Source: Pandoraea captiosa (GTDB taxonomy: Bacteria > Pseudomonadota > Gammaproteobacteria > Burkholderiales > Burkholderiaceae). From it: DNA of 44,749 nucleotides. The DNA lies in assembly GCF_902459775.1 (NCBI RefSeq), contig NZ_CABPSQ010000021.1, positions 1 through 44,749 on the forward strand, given 5' to 3'. The position numbers and the translations under genes were made by a program. This document shows, in pieces, positions 7,590 to 15,947 of this stretch. The number at the start of each line of letters is the position of its first letter. Within the stretch, counting starts at the first letter, position 1. A model generated the notes under the pieces. That model had not been told where the DNA came from. It ran no database searches and saw nothing but the letters and a program-made list of their open reading frames with translations.

Positions 7590-7656
7590 GACGTCGCCGG
7601 GCCCCTGAATGTCGTGGTCGTGAATTGAGCCTTGGGGTCCGGCGTCCAAATGCCGT

Positions 7657-7686
7657 GCCCCGACATGGATGCATCCATGTCGGGGC
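7657..7686. repeat. Perfect 30-bp palindrome between two NsrR-like sites
   Basis: Every base from 7657 to 7671 is complementary to its mirror from 7672 to 7686. The arm begins GCCCCGACATG and the centre is TGCA. In RNA it would form a stem of about 13 bp with a 4-nt loop in the hmp leader. No T tract follows, so it is not a standard terminator. It may be an operator for a dimeric regulator or an mRNA hairpin. Confidence 0.85.
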
Positions 7687-7716
7687 GCCGATGCACAGTC
7701 ATCAGTACGACCTAAA

Positions 7717-7739
7717 AGATGTATTTTATTTACATCTTA
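7717..7739 (+). promoter_or_regulatory. NsrR-like operator 2
   Basis: AAGATGTA (7717-7724), a 7-nt spacer, then TACATCTT (7732-7739) form a perfect dyad that closely fits the NsrR consensus. It lies 18 bp before the hmp start codon and just upstream of the ribosome-binding site. If transcription starts after the -10 box at 7584-7589, this second site lies within the transcribed leader and could act as a roadblock. Confidence 0.85.
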
Positions 7740-7757
7740 AAACTCAGGAGTCTTCTC

Positions 7758-8960
7758 ATGCTTTCCGCCGCTTCCCGCCCCTACATCGACGCCAGTGTCC
7801 CGGTCCTGCGCGAACACGGCCTTGCGATCACGCGTCACTTTTACGCCAGCATGTTCGAAGCGCATCCGGCGCTGCGCCATCTCTTCAATATGGGCAATCA
7901 GGCAAGCGGCGCGCAGCAGCAATCGCTGGCCTCGGCCGTGTTTGCGTACGCGGCGAACATCGACAATGCTGCCGCGCTCGCGCCGGTGCTCGAACGTATC
8001 GTCCACAAGCATGTGTCGGTCGGCATCACGCCGGCGCACTATCCGATTGTCGGACGCCATCTGCTCGCCGCCATCAAGCACGTGCTTGGCGACGCTGCCA
8101 CACCTGCGCTGATCGCTGCCTGGGACGAAGCGTACTGGCTGCTCGCCGGTGCGTTGATCGCCGCCGAAGCCCGCCTGTCGGAGAAGACGCACGCCCCGCT
8201 GGGCAGTCTGCGCGAGTTGGTGGTGGCCGACGTCGACCGCGAGACCGAGCACGTCGCGTCTTACTACCTGCGCACGCCGGAAGGCGGCTCTCCCGGCGAG
8301 TTCGCGCCGGGCCAATATGTCAGCGTCTCGGTCACCCTGCCGGACGGTCTGCAACAGCGCCGCCAGTACAGTCTTTCCGATGCGCCGCAAGCCCCGCACT
8401 GGCGCATCACCGTCAAGCGCGAGGCGGCGAACGACACGAAACCTGCGGGTCAGGTATCGAACTGGCTGCACGCCAATCTCAAGGCGGGCGACCGTCTTCT
8501 GGTCAGCCCCGCTTATGGGGAATTCACGCTGCCGCAGTCCGATACCCGAGCGCTCGTGTTGCTGAGTGCCGGTGTGGGCATCACGCCGATGATGTCCATG
8601 CTCGCGGCGCTGGCCGCACAAGGCTCACGCCGCGAAGTGCTGTTTGCGCACGCGGGGCGTAACGGCGCGCACGTCGCGCTGCGCCGTCACCTGGCGTACG
8701 CCGCCCGACAACTGCCGCATCTGCGCGTCGCAACGTTCTTTGAGACGCCCCTGCCGGACGAACGCGAAGGCATCGACTACACGTTTGCCGGACGTATGGA
8801 CATCGCGCGCCTCGCCCTGCCGACGGACGCCGATTACCTGCTGTGCGGCCCGTCCGCTTTCATGCAAACGCAATGGCGTGCCCTGCGCGATGCAGGCGTG
8901 CCCGCAGATCGCCTGCATCGCGAGGTCTTCGGCCCGGATGCACTGGACCACTTGCTGTAA
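7758..8960 (+). CDS. hmp: Flavohaemoglobin, nitric oxide dioxygenase
   Basis: A 400-residue protein of normal family length. It oxidises nitric oxide to nitrate using O2 and NAD(P)H in the cytoplasm. Residues 1-about 140 form the globin domain: distal Tyr29 and Gln53, proximal His85 (KH in the HKHVSVGI block) and Tyr95 coincide with positions of E. coli Hmp. The middle is an FAD domain with RRQYSLSDAP, and the C-terminal third an NAD domain with GVGITPMMSML and a final EVFGPDAL. ATG 7758 is chosen because AGGAG at 7746-7750 lies 7 nt upstream and the N-terminus then matches the family. Regulation is very likely by NsrR through the two operators upstream. Confidence 0.95.
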   Translation: MLSAASRPYIDASVPVLREHGLAITRHFYASMFEAHPALRHLFNMGNQASGAQQQSLASAVFAYAANIDNAAALAPVLERIVHKHVSVGITPAHYPIVGRHLLAAIKHVLGDAATPALIAAWDEAYWLLAGALIAAEARLSEKTHAPLGSLRELVVADVDRETEHVASYYLRTPEGGSPGEFAPGQYVSVSVTLPDGLQQRRQYSLSDAPQAPHWRITVKREAANDTKPAGQVSNWLHANLKAGDRLLVSPAYGEFTLPQSDTRALVLLSAGVGITPMMSMLAALAAQGSRREVLFAHAGRNGAHVALRRHLAYAARQLPHLRVATFFETPLPDEREGIDYTFAGRMDIARLALPTDADYLLCGPSAFMQTQWRALRDAGVPADRLHREVFGPDALDHLL

Positions 8961-9012
8961 TCGCCGAACACCGTCACAAGCCATCACAAGCCATCTCGGA
9001 CAGCACCGAACG

Positions 9013-9055
9013 AACGAGGCCCCCGACGATCCGCCGGGGGCCTCGTTGTTTCATT
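9013..9055. terminator. Bidirectional terminator between hmp and the phosphodiesterase gene
   Basis: A 13-bp perfect stem, AACGAGGCCCCCG (9013-9025) with its complement at 9035-9047, is followed by GTTGTTTC-type T-rich sequence. It separates convergent genes and can serve both. Confidence 0.8.
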
Positions 9056-9071
9056 CGTGCACAAGGATCGA

Positions 9072-9899
9072 TCAGTCGATCAGCGCGCCCGACGCATCGT
9101 AAAAGGGATGCGCGCCACCTGCGTCGTCGACGAAGGCCAGATGCGAGACGAGCCCGGTCAGTGGCGTGTATCGATGCAACTGGAAGGCGGGCGGATCGAG
9201 CACCCACGCCGAAGGCCCCCCGTCACGCAGATCAAGCGCCACCTGATGCGCAGGTGACGGACACACGCTGGCAACGGTACCCGCGAAACGCGTGTGAATC
9301 GGTCGGTGCACGTGCCCGCAAATCACCCGCTCCACGTTGTCGAAACGTTTCACGATGGTGGCCAGCTTCGCCGCAGCGGCGGGATCGAGCGCCTGGACGT
9401 CCATGTGTTCGATGCCGCACAGGAATGGCGGATGGTGCATGGCGATGACGGTCGGCGTCTCGGTATCGCTCGCGAGCGTCGCATCGAGCCAGTCGAGACG
9501 CGCTTCGCACAACTTGCCCCCGCCGTTGGGCGGATCTTGCGTATCGAGCACCACGAGCCGCAGCGGCCCGAGCATCGCGGTGTATTGCACGAACTCGCCG
9601 GGTTTGCCGAGGTAGCTATGCTCGGGGAACACTTCACGCAGGGCGTCACGCCCATCGTGATTGCCCATGACGAGGTAGTACGGGATTTGCAGCGGCGTGA
9701 GCAGGCGACGCAGATGCTCGTACTCCTCACGAGCGCCGAAGTCGACGAGGTCTCCCGTGAGCACGACGAAGTCGGGACGCGGCGCAAGCGCATTGAGGCG
9801 CGCCACACAGCGTTCGAGGTAAGCGGCAGTGTCGACGCGGCGGTAAGCCAGCTTGCCGGGGCGTTTGATGTGAAGGTCGCTGATTTGCGCGAACAGCAT
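9072..9899 (-). CDS. GpdQ-like metallophosphodiesterase
   Basis: A 275-residue cytosolic binuclear metallophosphoesterase. Counting from ATG 9899, the ligands fall at Asp8 and His10 (SDLH), Asp50 (TGDLVD), Asn80 (GNHD), His156 (HHPP) and His196/His198 (CGHVH). This is nearly the same numbering as glycerophosphodiesterase GpdQ of Enterobacter; class III cyclic-nucleotide phosphodiesterases (CpdA/Rv0805) are close relatives. It should hydrolyse a phosphodiester; the substrate is not fixed by sequence. The frame continues upstream to 10022, but that would overlap the ATPase gene; ATG 9899 lies 7 bp after its stop. As the last gene of an ABC-transporter operon, it probably acts on the imported compound, much as UgpQ does in the ugp operon. 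Confidence 0.85.
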   Translation of the reverse strand: MLFAQISDLHIKRPGKLAYRRVDTAAYLERCVARLNALAPRPDFVVLTGDLVDFGAREEYEHLRRLLTPLQIPYYLVMGNHDGRDALREVFPEHSYLGKPGEFVQYTAMLGPLRLVVLDTQDPPNGGGKLCEARLDWLDATLASDTETPTVIAMHHPPFLCGIEHMDVQALDPAAAAKLATIVKRFDNVERVICGHVHRPIHTRFAGTVASVCPSPAHQVALDLRDGGPSAWVLDPPAFQLHRYTPLTGLVSHLAFVDDAGGAHPFYDASGALID

Positions 9900-9906
9900 G
9901 AGCGAT

Positions 9907-10950
9907 TTATCCGTGAAGCGAAAAGACATGGGCGGCGGGCAGCGACAGCCCCACCTTGTCGCCGACGCGGCACTCGCGTCGGCTGGAGACTTCGACCAGC
10001 ACCGAACCGGCTGCGGACACACCGGTGAGCGTCAAACGCGTACGATCACCGAGGAACTGCACCGCTTCGACCTCGCCCGTGAGCGTGGCATCGTCGGCGG
10101 GGACGACGATGGCGTCCTCCGGACGGAAGTAAAGTTCTTCGACATCCGCACGCACCGCCGGACACGCAAGGCGACCGCCTTCGAGATGGAAGTGACCGTC
10201 GCGCCACACGCCCGCCAGACGGTTGAGCGTTCCCACGAAGTTCGCCACATGACGCGAGGCGGGCTGGTAGTAGATATCGCGGGGCGCGCCGATCTGCTCG
10301 ATTCGCCCGGCGCTCATCACCACGATGCGATCGCCGAGCGCCATGGCCTCGTCCTGATCGTGCGTGACGTAGACGGTCGTCACGCCGAGTCCGCGCAGCA
10401 GGCGGTCCATATCGGCGCGTACGGTCTCACGCAACTTGGCGTCCAGTGCCGTGAGCGGCTCGTCGAGCAGCAACACGCGCGGCTCCGGCGCGAGCGCGCG
10501 CGCCAGTGCCACGCGCTGCTTCTGTCCGCCGGAGAGTTGTGCGATGGCGCGGTCTGCGTAAGGCGTGAGATGCACCAGATCGAGCAACTCGTCCACACGC
10601 TTGTCGATCTGCGCCGGGGGCAGACCGCGCAACTTGAGGCCGTACGCAACGTTGCCGCGCACGGTGAAGTTCGGGAACAGGGCGTAGTTCTGGAAGACCA
10701 TGCCGACGCGGCGCTTTTCGATCGGCAAGCGCGTCACGTCTTCATCACCGAAGCGCACGCGGCCACCGGCATCGGGGCGCTCCAGACCGGCAATCATGCG
10801 CAGCGTCGTGGTCTTGCCGCATCCGGACGGGCCGAGCAGCACCAGTGTCTCGCCCGCGCCGATGGTCAGGTCGAGCGGTTGCAGAACGGTATTGCCGTGA
10901 AAGGTCTTGGCACAGCGTTCGAGGTGAATCGGGATGGAAGTCAGTTTCAT
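9907..10950 (-). CDS. ABC transporter ATPase, PotA/UgpC-like
   Basis: A 347-residue nucleotide-binding subunit. Walker A is GPSGCGKTT, the Q-loop is in VFQNYALFPNFTV, the signature is QLSGGQKQRVALARAL, Walker B is VLLLDEPL, and the switch His is in VTHDQDEAM. The last 110 residues form a TOBE-type regulatory domain (YFRPEDAIV, VEAVQFLGD). It powers the two permeases encoded upstream. ATG 10950 has AAGGA about 8 nt before it; the frame also has TTG 10956. This class of ATPase serves transporters for polyamines, glycerol phosphodiesters, phosphonates, thiamine or iron, so it does not settle the substrate. Confidence 0.9.
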   Translation of the reverse strand: MKLTSIPIHLERCAKTFHGNTVLQPLDLTIGAGETLVLLGPSGCGKTTTLRMIAGLERPDAGGRVRFGDEDVTRLPIEKRRVGMVFQNYALFPNFTVRGNVAYGLKLRGLPPAQIDKRVDELLDLVHLTPYADRAIAQLSGGQKQRVALARALAPEPRVLLLDEPLTALDAKLRETVRADMDRLLRGLGVTTVYVTHDQDEAMALGDRIVVMSAGRIEQIGAPRDIYYQPASRHVANFVGTLNRLAGVWRDGHFHLEGGRLACPAVRADVEELYFRPEDAIVVPADDATLTGEVEAVQFLGDRTRLTLTGVSAAGSVLVEVSSRRECRVGDKVGLSLPAAHVFSLHG

Positions 10951-11015
10951 CGTCAAATCCTTGGCATTCGGTGTGCGTGCAGCGCAACCGCGAAATCAGT
11001 AGCGATCAGAAGCAC

Positions 11016-11819
11016 TCAGGTGCGACCGCGCGCATTCCTGACCTTGGCCCGTTGCGCCGTCATCTGCATGACAATGAGCAGCGGCACGATCAGCATGAAG
11101 AACACCGCCGTGTACGCACTGCCGATCTCCAGGCGCAGCGACGCGTACGCATCCGCCAGCCCCACCGGCAACGTCTTGGTATCGGGCGTATGCAGCATCC
11201 ACGTCAGATTGAATTCGCCCAGCGAGAGCGTAACGACGATCAACGCAGCCGCCACGATTTCACTACGAATGTTCGGGAGCACGACCGTCATGAAGCGGCG
11301 CAGGAAGCTCGCGCCGAGGCTCGCCGCGCCCTCTTCCATCAGCTTGATGCGCGTGTCGGCACACGCCGCCGCCACGGCGCGCACCATGAACGGCAGCGTG
11401 AAAATCACGTGACCGACGATGATGAACGCCAGACTCTCGCGAAAGCCGCGCATGCCGCCGTACACGCTGATCAGCGCCAGCGCGCTCGCCAGTCCGGGCA
11501 ACGCGATGGGCAGCGTGAGCAATTCTTCGATCCAGCGCGCGAAGCGGCTTTGCCAGCGCGCGAGCACGTACCCGGCAGGCACGCCCAGCAGTGCGACGAG
11601 CACCAGCGTGGCGGCGCCGACATAGAGCGAATTCAGAATGGCATCGTGATAGTCCTGCCAGACCTGAATCACCCATTTGAACGTCAGGCCGGCGGACGGC
11701 CCCCGGAAATAGTTCACCGACAGCCCGGCGAGAATCGACATCCCGACCGGGATCAGCAAAAACGCGCACATGAGCAACGTGAGCAGCAGTTGCAGCGTGA
11801 ACAGGGTTTTCTTGAGCAT
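11016..11819 (-). CDS. ABC transporter permease, PotC-like
   Basis: A 267-residue inner-membrane protein with about six hydrophobic segments. The first is TLFTLQLLLTLLMCAFLLIPVG. The EAA loop that contacts the ATPase is visible as MEEGAASLGASFLRRFMTVVLP. The long upstream extension of the frame to 12473 is a shadow of the other permease; ATG 11819 gives a normal N-terminus and lies 5 bp after the stop of the upstream permease gene. The pair of permeases with a single binding protein and ATPase is typical of the spermidine/phosphonate/iron class. Confidence 0.9.
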   Translation of the reverse strand: MLKKTLFTLQLLLTLLMCAFLLIPVGMSILAGLSVNYFRGPSAGLTFKWVIQVWQDYHDAILNSLYVGAATLVLVALLGVPAGYVLARWQSRFARWIEELLTLPIALPGLASALALISVYGGMRGFRESLAFIIVGHVIFTLPFMVRAVAAACADTRIKLMEEGAASLGASFLRRFMTVVLPNIRSEIVAAALIVVTLSLGEFNLTWMLHTPDTKTLPVGLADAYASLRLEIGSAYTAVFFMLIVPLLIVMQMTAQRAKVRNARGRT

Positions 11820-11824
11820 GCGGA

Positions 11825-12649
11825 TCAACCTCCGGCGGCGACAGCCTGCCCGGTGAAATTGCGGGCAAGCATCAGCACCGCCCAGGTCACGATGCCGAGA
11901 ATCACCGAGAGGGCCGCCGCCGTCGCCACATTGGCGTTGAGCGTGAACTCGGTGTAGATGGTCATTGGCAGCACGTCGATGTCGGTGGCCAGCGTGAAGG
12001 CCGTGCCGAATGCGCCGACCGAGGTCGCGAAGCACATCGCGCCCGAAGCGATCAACGCGGGTGCGAGGGCGGGCAGCGTCACGTCGCGGGCAATGGCGAA
12101 CGGGCCGGCGCCAAGCGACGCCGCCGCTTCCGTGAGCGAATGATCGAGCGATTCCGCCGCAGCCATCACAGCCAGAATCACTCGCGGAATCGAGAAATAC
12201 AGATAGCCGAGAAACAAACCGGCGAGCGAATAGGCGAACACGAGCTTGTGACCGACGAGCTTCGACGTGAGGTCGCCGATCAGGCCCTGACGTCCCGCCA
12301 GCATGATCACCATGAAGCCGACCACCACGCCGGGGAACGCCAGCGGCAGGGTCAGCATCGACACGAGGGCCGATTTCCCCGGAAACTCGTGACGGGTGAG
12401 GAAGAGGCCCGCCACAAGCGATAACGCCAGTGTGGCCAGCGTGACGAGTGCCGAGAGCACCACGGTCTGCCACAGGCTGTCGAGATAGCGCGCGTTGGTG
12501 AGAATCGCGCGATAGGTCTCGAACGCGTGACCATCGCCGCTCACCTGCACCAGTGCGGCCATCGGCAACAGCCAGAACGCCAGAAAGACCGCCAGCGCCG
12601 GTAGCAGAAGTGCCACGCGCCAGCCGCGCGGCAGAGTCAGGTCACGCAT
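11825..12649 (-). CDS. ABC transporter permease, PotB-like
   Basis: A 274-residue inner-membrane protein with about six transmembrane segments (the first is VALLLPALAVFLAFWLLP) and the EAA loop LTEAAASLGAGPFAIARDVTLP. It pairs with the following permease to form the channel. ATG 12649 (MRDLTL) is chosen over TTG 12688; GGAG lies about 12 nt upstream, a little far. The gene starts 75 bp after the stop of the binding-protein gene. Confidence 0.9.
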   Translation of the reverse strand: MRDLTLPRGWRVALLLPALAVFLAFWLLPMAALVQVSGDGHAFETYRAILTNARYLDSLWQTVVLSALVTLATLALSLVAGLFLTRHEFPGKSALVSMLTLPLAFPGVVVGFMVIMLAGRQGLIGDLTSKLVGHKLVFAYSLAGLFLGYLYFSIPRVILAVMAAAESLDHSLTEAAASLGAGPFAIARDVTLPALAPALIASGAMCFATSVGAFGTAFTLATDIDVLPMTIYTEFTLNANVATAAALSVILGIVTWAVLMLARNFTGQAVAAGG

Positions 12650-12724
12650 CGCTTGCTTTGCTCCTCTTCCTCGTTGGTCGTTGTACAACTTGTTACGGTG
12701 TGCGGCGAATGCCTTAACAACGGC

Positions 12725-13738
12725 TTACCGCACGTTCTTCAGGTACTGCTGACCGAACGCGTCCTGCTGCGCGGCGAGCTTTTGCAGATCGACCGGCTTC
12801 ACGCGTGCGTAATCGGACGACGGCAGGAACTTGGCAGCCACGTCCGCCGGCATCGTGCTGGCGCGCACCGGGCGAAGGAACGCCTGCGCCCAATGGGCCT
12901 GCCCCTTGTCCGACAACGTGTAGTCGATGACCTTCTTGCCGTTGTCGCCATGCGGTGCGTTCTTCACGAGCGCAATCACATACGGCAGCGACACGGTGCC
13001 TTCCATCGGAATCACGAACTGCACGTTGGCGCGGTCCTTGTAGATGGCGCGGTAAGCGTTGAAGTCGAAGTCGATCAGGATGGGGATCTCACCCGAAAGC
13101 ACACGGGCGTACGCCGTTTGCTTCGGCACGATCGGCGCGTTGGCCTTGAGCTTCTGGAAGAAGCCGATGGCCGGGGCGAAATTGTCCATCGAACCGCCCA
13201 GTGCCTGGTTGGCGGCAATGGCGGCCGCGTAGCCGGCAAATGCGCTGCTCGGGTCCAGATAGCCCACCATGCCGCGATATTCCGGCTTGAGCAGGTCGGC
13301 CCACGAACGCGGCACCGGCTTGCCTTCGAGGGCGTCGCGGTTCACGAAGAAGCCCACGGTTCCCGAGTGGATGGTCGTCCACATACCGCCCGGATCCTTC
13401 AGGTTGGCAGGCACTTGGTCCCAGTTGGCGGGCTTGTAAGGGGCGAGCAGACCTTTTTTCGCGGCTTCGATGGCAGAGGTAATGCCCAGATAGACGATAT
13501 CGGCGACCGGCGCCTTCTGTTCCGCGATCAACTGAGCGACCGCCTGCCCCGAATTCTTGTTGTCGAGCGGCACGCGAATGCCGGTGTCCTGCGCAATCGC
13601 CTTGACCTGTCCGGCCCAGTCCGCCCACTCCGGCGGGCAGTTGTAGCAGATTGCGCTCTGCTGGGCATGCGCGGCGCCAGCGCCGAGCAAGGTGAACACC
13701 GCCAGTGTGCGCGCGGCGCGGGTAATCCAAAGCTTCAT
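12725..13738 (-). CDS. Periplasmic substrate-binding protein of the same ABC transporter
   Basis: A 337-residue family-1 solute-binding protein. The signal peptide is clear: positively charged start, hydrophobic AVFTLLGAG and cleavage near AHAQQ. The mature protein begins AICYNCPPEWADWAGQ, with two nearby cysteines that may form a disulfide. AGGAG lies 7 nt before ATG 13738. The sequence resembles binding proteins for ferric iron, spermidine and 2-aminoethylphosphonate. The neighbouring phosphodiesterase suggests the ligand is a phosphodiester. It is the first transport gene and is separated from the regulator by about 200 bp that hold its promoter; no clear operator was found there. Confidence 0.88.
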   Translation of the reverse strand: MKLWITRAARTLAVFTLLGAGAAHAQQSAICYNCPPEWADWAGQVKAIAQDTGIRVPLDNKNSGQAVAQLIAEQKAPVADIVYLGITSAIEAAKKGLLAPYKPANWDQVPANLKDPGGMWTTIHSGTVGFFVNRDALEGKPVPRSWADLLKPEYRGMVGYLDPSSAFAGYAAAIAANQALGGSMDNFAPAIGFFQKLKANAPIVPKQTAYARVLSGEIPILIDFDFNAYRAIYKDRANVQFVIPMEGTVSLPYVIALVKNAPHGDNGKKVIDYTLSDKGQAHWAQAFLRPVRASTMPADVAAKFLPSSDYARVKPVDLQKLAAQQDAFGQQYLKNVR

Positions 13739-13947
13739 TTCCGGACTCCTGAATGTCTGAGCGTGGGCGGCATACGGTGCCGCCGCAGGTTGGTTCTCTA
13801 CCGTCGGGTACGGGCCTCACGGCCAGATGCCTGATTGCCTCGGCAGCCGCTGTGCTCTCTGTGCGGAGCCAGTCGTCAGCCAACGCCTTGCTGCTTGCTT
13901 CCTTGCAATCTTGCGGGTGACTTCACGGTGACTGCATGGTGACTGCA

Positions 13948-15057
13948 CTACTTCGAAACGGGCGACGCACCGGGCTCGGCGTCCGGACTGCCCGGCGCGT
14001 GTGACTTGTGCGGTGGTGCCGCCACGGTGCCGCCACGGCGGATCTCGTGCGGCAGAATCAGCGCGTGGGCGAGCGACGCATCGTGCGGCACGCTCGCGTC
14101 GGCACTGGGTCGGCCATCGCTGCGGCCATCGATCTGAGCAAGCAGACGCTGCGCAGCGTGACGGCCGATCTCCACGCTGGGTTGCACGACGGTCGCCAGC
14201 GTAGGCGAGAGCAATTCGCCCACGGCGAGGCCGTCGAACCCCAGCACCGACATGTCGTCCGGCACCCGCAGCCCGGCTTCGCGCAGCGCACGCATCACCC
14301 CGAGGGCGAGCAGGTCGTTCGAGCAGAACAGCGCCGTGGGACGCACCCCATCTCGCTCGCGCCGGGCGAGCCACTCGCGAACACGCTCGCCGCGCGCACC
14401 GCTGTTGAAATCGATTTCGAACGCCGGCAACGGCGTGAGGCCCGCGGCCTGCATCGCGTCGCCATAGCCGAGGTAGCGTCGCTTGGCGCGATCGGAGGCG
14501 TGCAGCGCCCCCGTCACCATCACGATGTCGCGATGACCGGCCTCAATGAGCATCGCCACGCCCTGCGCGGCGGCGGCACGGTTATCGACGGAGACGCACG
14601 GACGCTGCGGCGCGTCGTTGTAGACGAGTTGGCACGGCACGCCTTCGGCGTCCAGATCGTCGACCAGCGCGCTGTGTTCGGCGTCGGCGAGCGTGAGCAG
14701 CAGACCGTCGACCCGCTGTTGCAGCAGGGTCTCGATGGCGTTGCGTTCGCGCTCGGGGTCGTACTGCGTTGTCACGAGCAGCAGTCGGCGGCCCGTCCCC
14801 TCGATCGCCGCCTCGATGCCTTCGAGGCAGTCGGCAAACACGGGATTGCCAAGGGTGGGCAGCATGACGCCGATCAGGCCCGTGCGCTCGCCACGCAACT
14901 GGCGACCGAGGGCATTCGGGCGGAACTTCAGTTCGAGCGCCGCCGCCTGGACCCGGGCCAGCGTTTCGGGACGCACCAGATGCGGCGAATTGAGTGCGCG
15001 CGACACCGTCGCGATCGAACACCCTGCACGCTGCGCTACATCCCGAATATCTGCCAC
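13948..15057 (-). CDS. LacI-family transcriptional regulator
   Basis: A 369-residue repressor. The N-terminal helix-turn-helix and hinge are visible at residues 2-60 (ADIRDVAQRAGCSIATVSRAL, then LKFRPNALGRQL), followed by a periplasmic-binding-protein-like effector domain (GLIGVMLPTLGNPVFADCLEG, VLGFDGLAVGELLSPTLATV). GTG 15057 is chosen because GAGGAG lies about 7 nt upstream and the protein then starts in the usual family register; the frame extends to 15111 without a good start. It lies immediately upstream of the transporter operon in the same direction and probably controls it, as well as itself, through operators at 15114-15137. The effector is unknown but is likely the transported compound. 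Confidence 0.9.
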   Translation of the reverse strand: MADIRDVAQRAGCSIATVSRALNSPHLVRPETLARVQAAALELKFRPNALGRQLRGERTGLIGVMLPTLGNPVFADCLEGIEAAIEGTGRRLLLVTTQYDPERERNAIETLLQQRVDGLLLTLADAEHSALVDDLDAEGVPCQLVYNDAPQRPCVSVDNRAAAAQGVAMLIEAGHRDIVMVTGALHASDRAKRRYLGYGDAMQAAGLTPLPAFEIDFNSGARGERVREWLARRERDGVRPTALFCSNDLLALGVMRALREAGLRVPDDMSVLGFDGLAVGELLSPTLATVVQPSVEIGRHAAQRLLAQIDGRSDGRPSADASVPHDASLAHALILPHEIRRGGTVAAPPHKSHAPGSPDAEPGASPVSK

Positions 15058-15113
15058 ACCCGCTCCTCTTGTTCTGGCCCGTCGTTTTTGAAGTTGACGG
15101 ATTTTACGCAAAT

Positions 15114-15137
15114 GTAAACGTTTACGAAAACGTTTTC
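15114..15137. promoter_or_regulatory. Two abutting LacI-type operator palindromes
   Basis: GTAAACGTTTAC (15114-15125) and GAAAACGTTTTC (15126-15137) are both perfect 12-bp palindromes with the central CG typical of LacI/PurR-family operators. They touch with no gap, and their centres are 12 bp apart, about one helical turn. They lie 57-80 bp upstream of the LacI-type gene, so autoregulation is likely. Confidence 0.8.
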
Positions 15138-15228
15138 ACTCAGGGATTCTATGGACAAATTGTGATGAATTCATGACAGTGGCCTAGGGTCGAGCGTGTC
15201 TGCCGCCCGGCTCGCCGGGCATCGTTGT

Positions 15229-15250
15229 GGTTGCTTTGCGGTTGCTTTGC
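15229..15250 (+). repeat. Tandem 11-bp direct repeat
   Basis: GGTTGCTTTGC occurs twice head to tail (15229-15239, 15240-15250), about 120 bp upstream of the SRPBCC gene. It could be a paired regulator site or replication slippage. A possible -10 box TATACT lies at 15293-15298 downstream. Confidence 0.7.
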
Positions 15251-15368
15251 GGCCGTCGTCGGTGCCATTGCGCCGATCGCCGGGATGCCGCCTATACTGA
15301 AATTCCCCCTTGCGGCCCAGTCCGAGGGGGCATGACGGCACCCCTTCCATCTACGACCGGGAACGGCC

Positions 15369-15935
15369 ATGAACGACTATCACTTCCTCACCTTGTGGCG
15401 GCTCACGGCGCCGCTGGACGAAGTCTGGGACACGCTTCGCGATGTCGACCACTGGGCCCGCTGGTGGCCGTGCGTTCGGGAAGTCCGCACGCTCGACGCA
15501 GGAGACGCCGACGGTGTGGGCGCCGTGCGCGAACTGACCTGGCACGGCGCATTGCCCTACTCGCTCACCTTCGAGACCCGCATCACACATATCGATCCGA
15601 TGCGCGAAGTGCGCAGCGTGGCGACCGGCGAAGCCGAGGGTACGGGCGTCTGGCGCTTTGACACCGAAGGTTCGATCACCGTCGTTCGATATGCATGGGA
15701 CGTGCATACGAAGCGCGAGTGGATGAACAAACTGGCGCCGCTCGCACGCCCGCTCTTTCGCTGGAATCACAATTACGTCATGCGACGTGGCGGCGAAGGG
15801 CTGGCGGCCATTCTCAACGCCCATCTGGTCGAATGCCTCGACACCGACTTGCCGCCCGCCGCCCTCGGGACGGAGCGCGATCCGAGAGAACTACGCGAAG
15901 CGCGGGCACGCGTGAGCCACGGCCCGCGCCAATAG
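15369..15935 (+). CDS. SRPBCC (START-like) family protein
   Basis: A 188-residue cytosolic protein. The SRPBCC/polyketide-cyclase pattern is clear: an N-terminal strand, then APLDEVWDTLRDVDHWARWWPCVREV, then GAVRELTWHGALPYSLTFETRITHIDPMREVRSV and a C-terminal long helix (LFRWNHNYVMRRGGEGLAAILNAHL). The fold is a helix-grip with a cavity that binds hydrophobic ligands; the ligand is not predictable. The last 30 residues are Arg-rich and outside the domain. It is convergent with the following minus-strand gene, with only 12 bp between the stops. Confidence 0.8.
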   Translation: MNDYHFLTLWRLTAPLDEVWDTLRDVDHWARWWPCVREVRTLDAGDADGVGAVRELTWHGALPYSLTFETRITHIDPMREVRSVATGEAEGTGVWRFDTEGSITVVRYAWDVHTKREWMNKLAPLARPLFRWNHNYVMRRGGEGLAAILNAHLVECLDTDLPPAALGTERDPRELREARARVSHGPRQ

Positions 15936-15947
15936 CCGGGCGTCGGG

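Noticed and set aside
7657-7686. Rho-independent terminator of the ankyrin operon
   Set aside because: The palindrome has no T tract on either side, and it lies downstream of the hmp -10 box, so a terminator there would block hmp.
10029-10250. Short frames inside the ATPase gene that could be read as a separate regulator
   Set aside because: They are out-of-frame translations of a continuous ATPase gene with all motifs in one frame.
9898-11412. A 504-codon plus-strand open frame opposite the ABC ATPase and permease genes
   Set aside because: Composition is His/Arg/Gln-rich, typical of antisense translation of GC-rich genes; the minus-strand frames contain complete family motifs.
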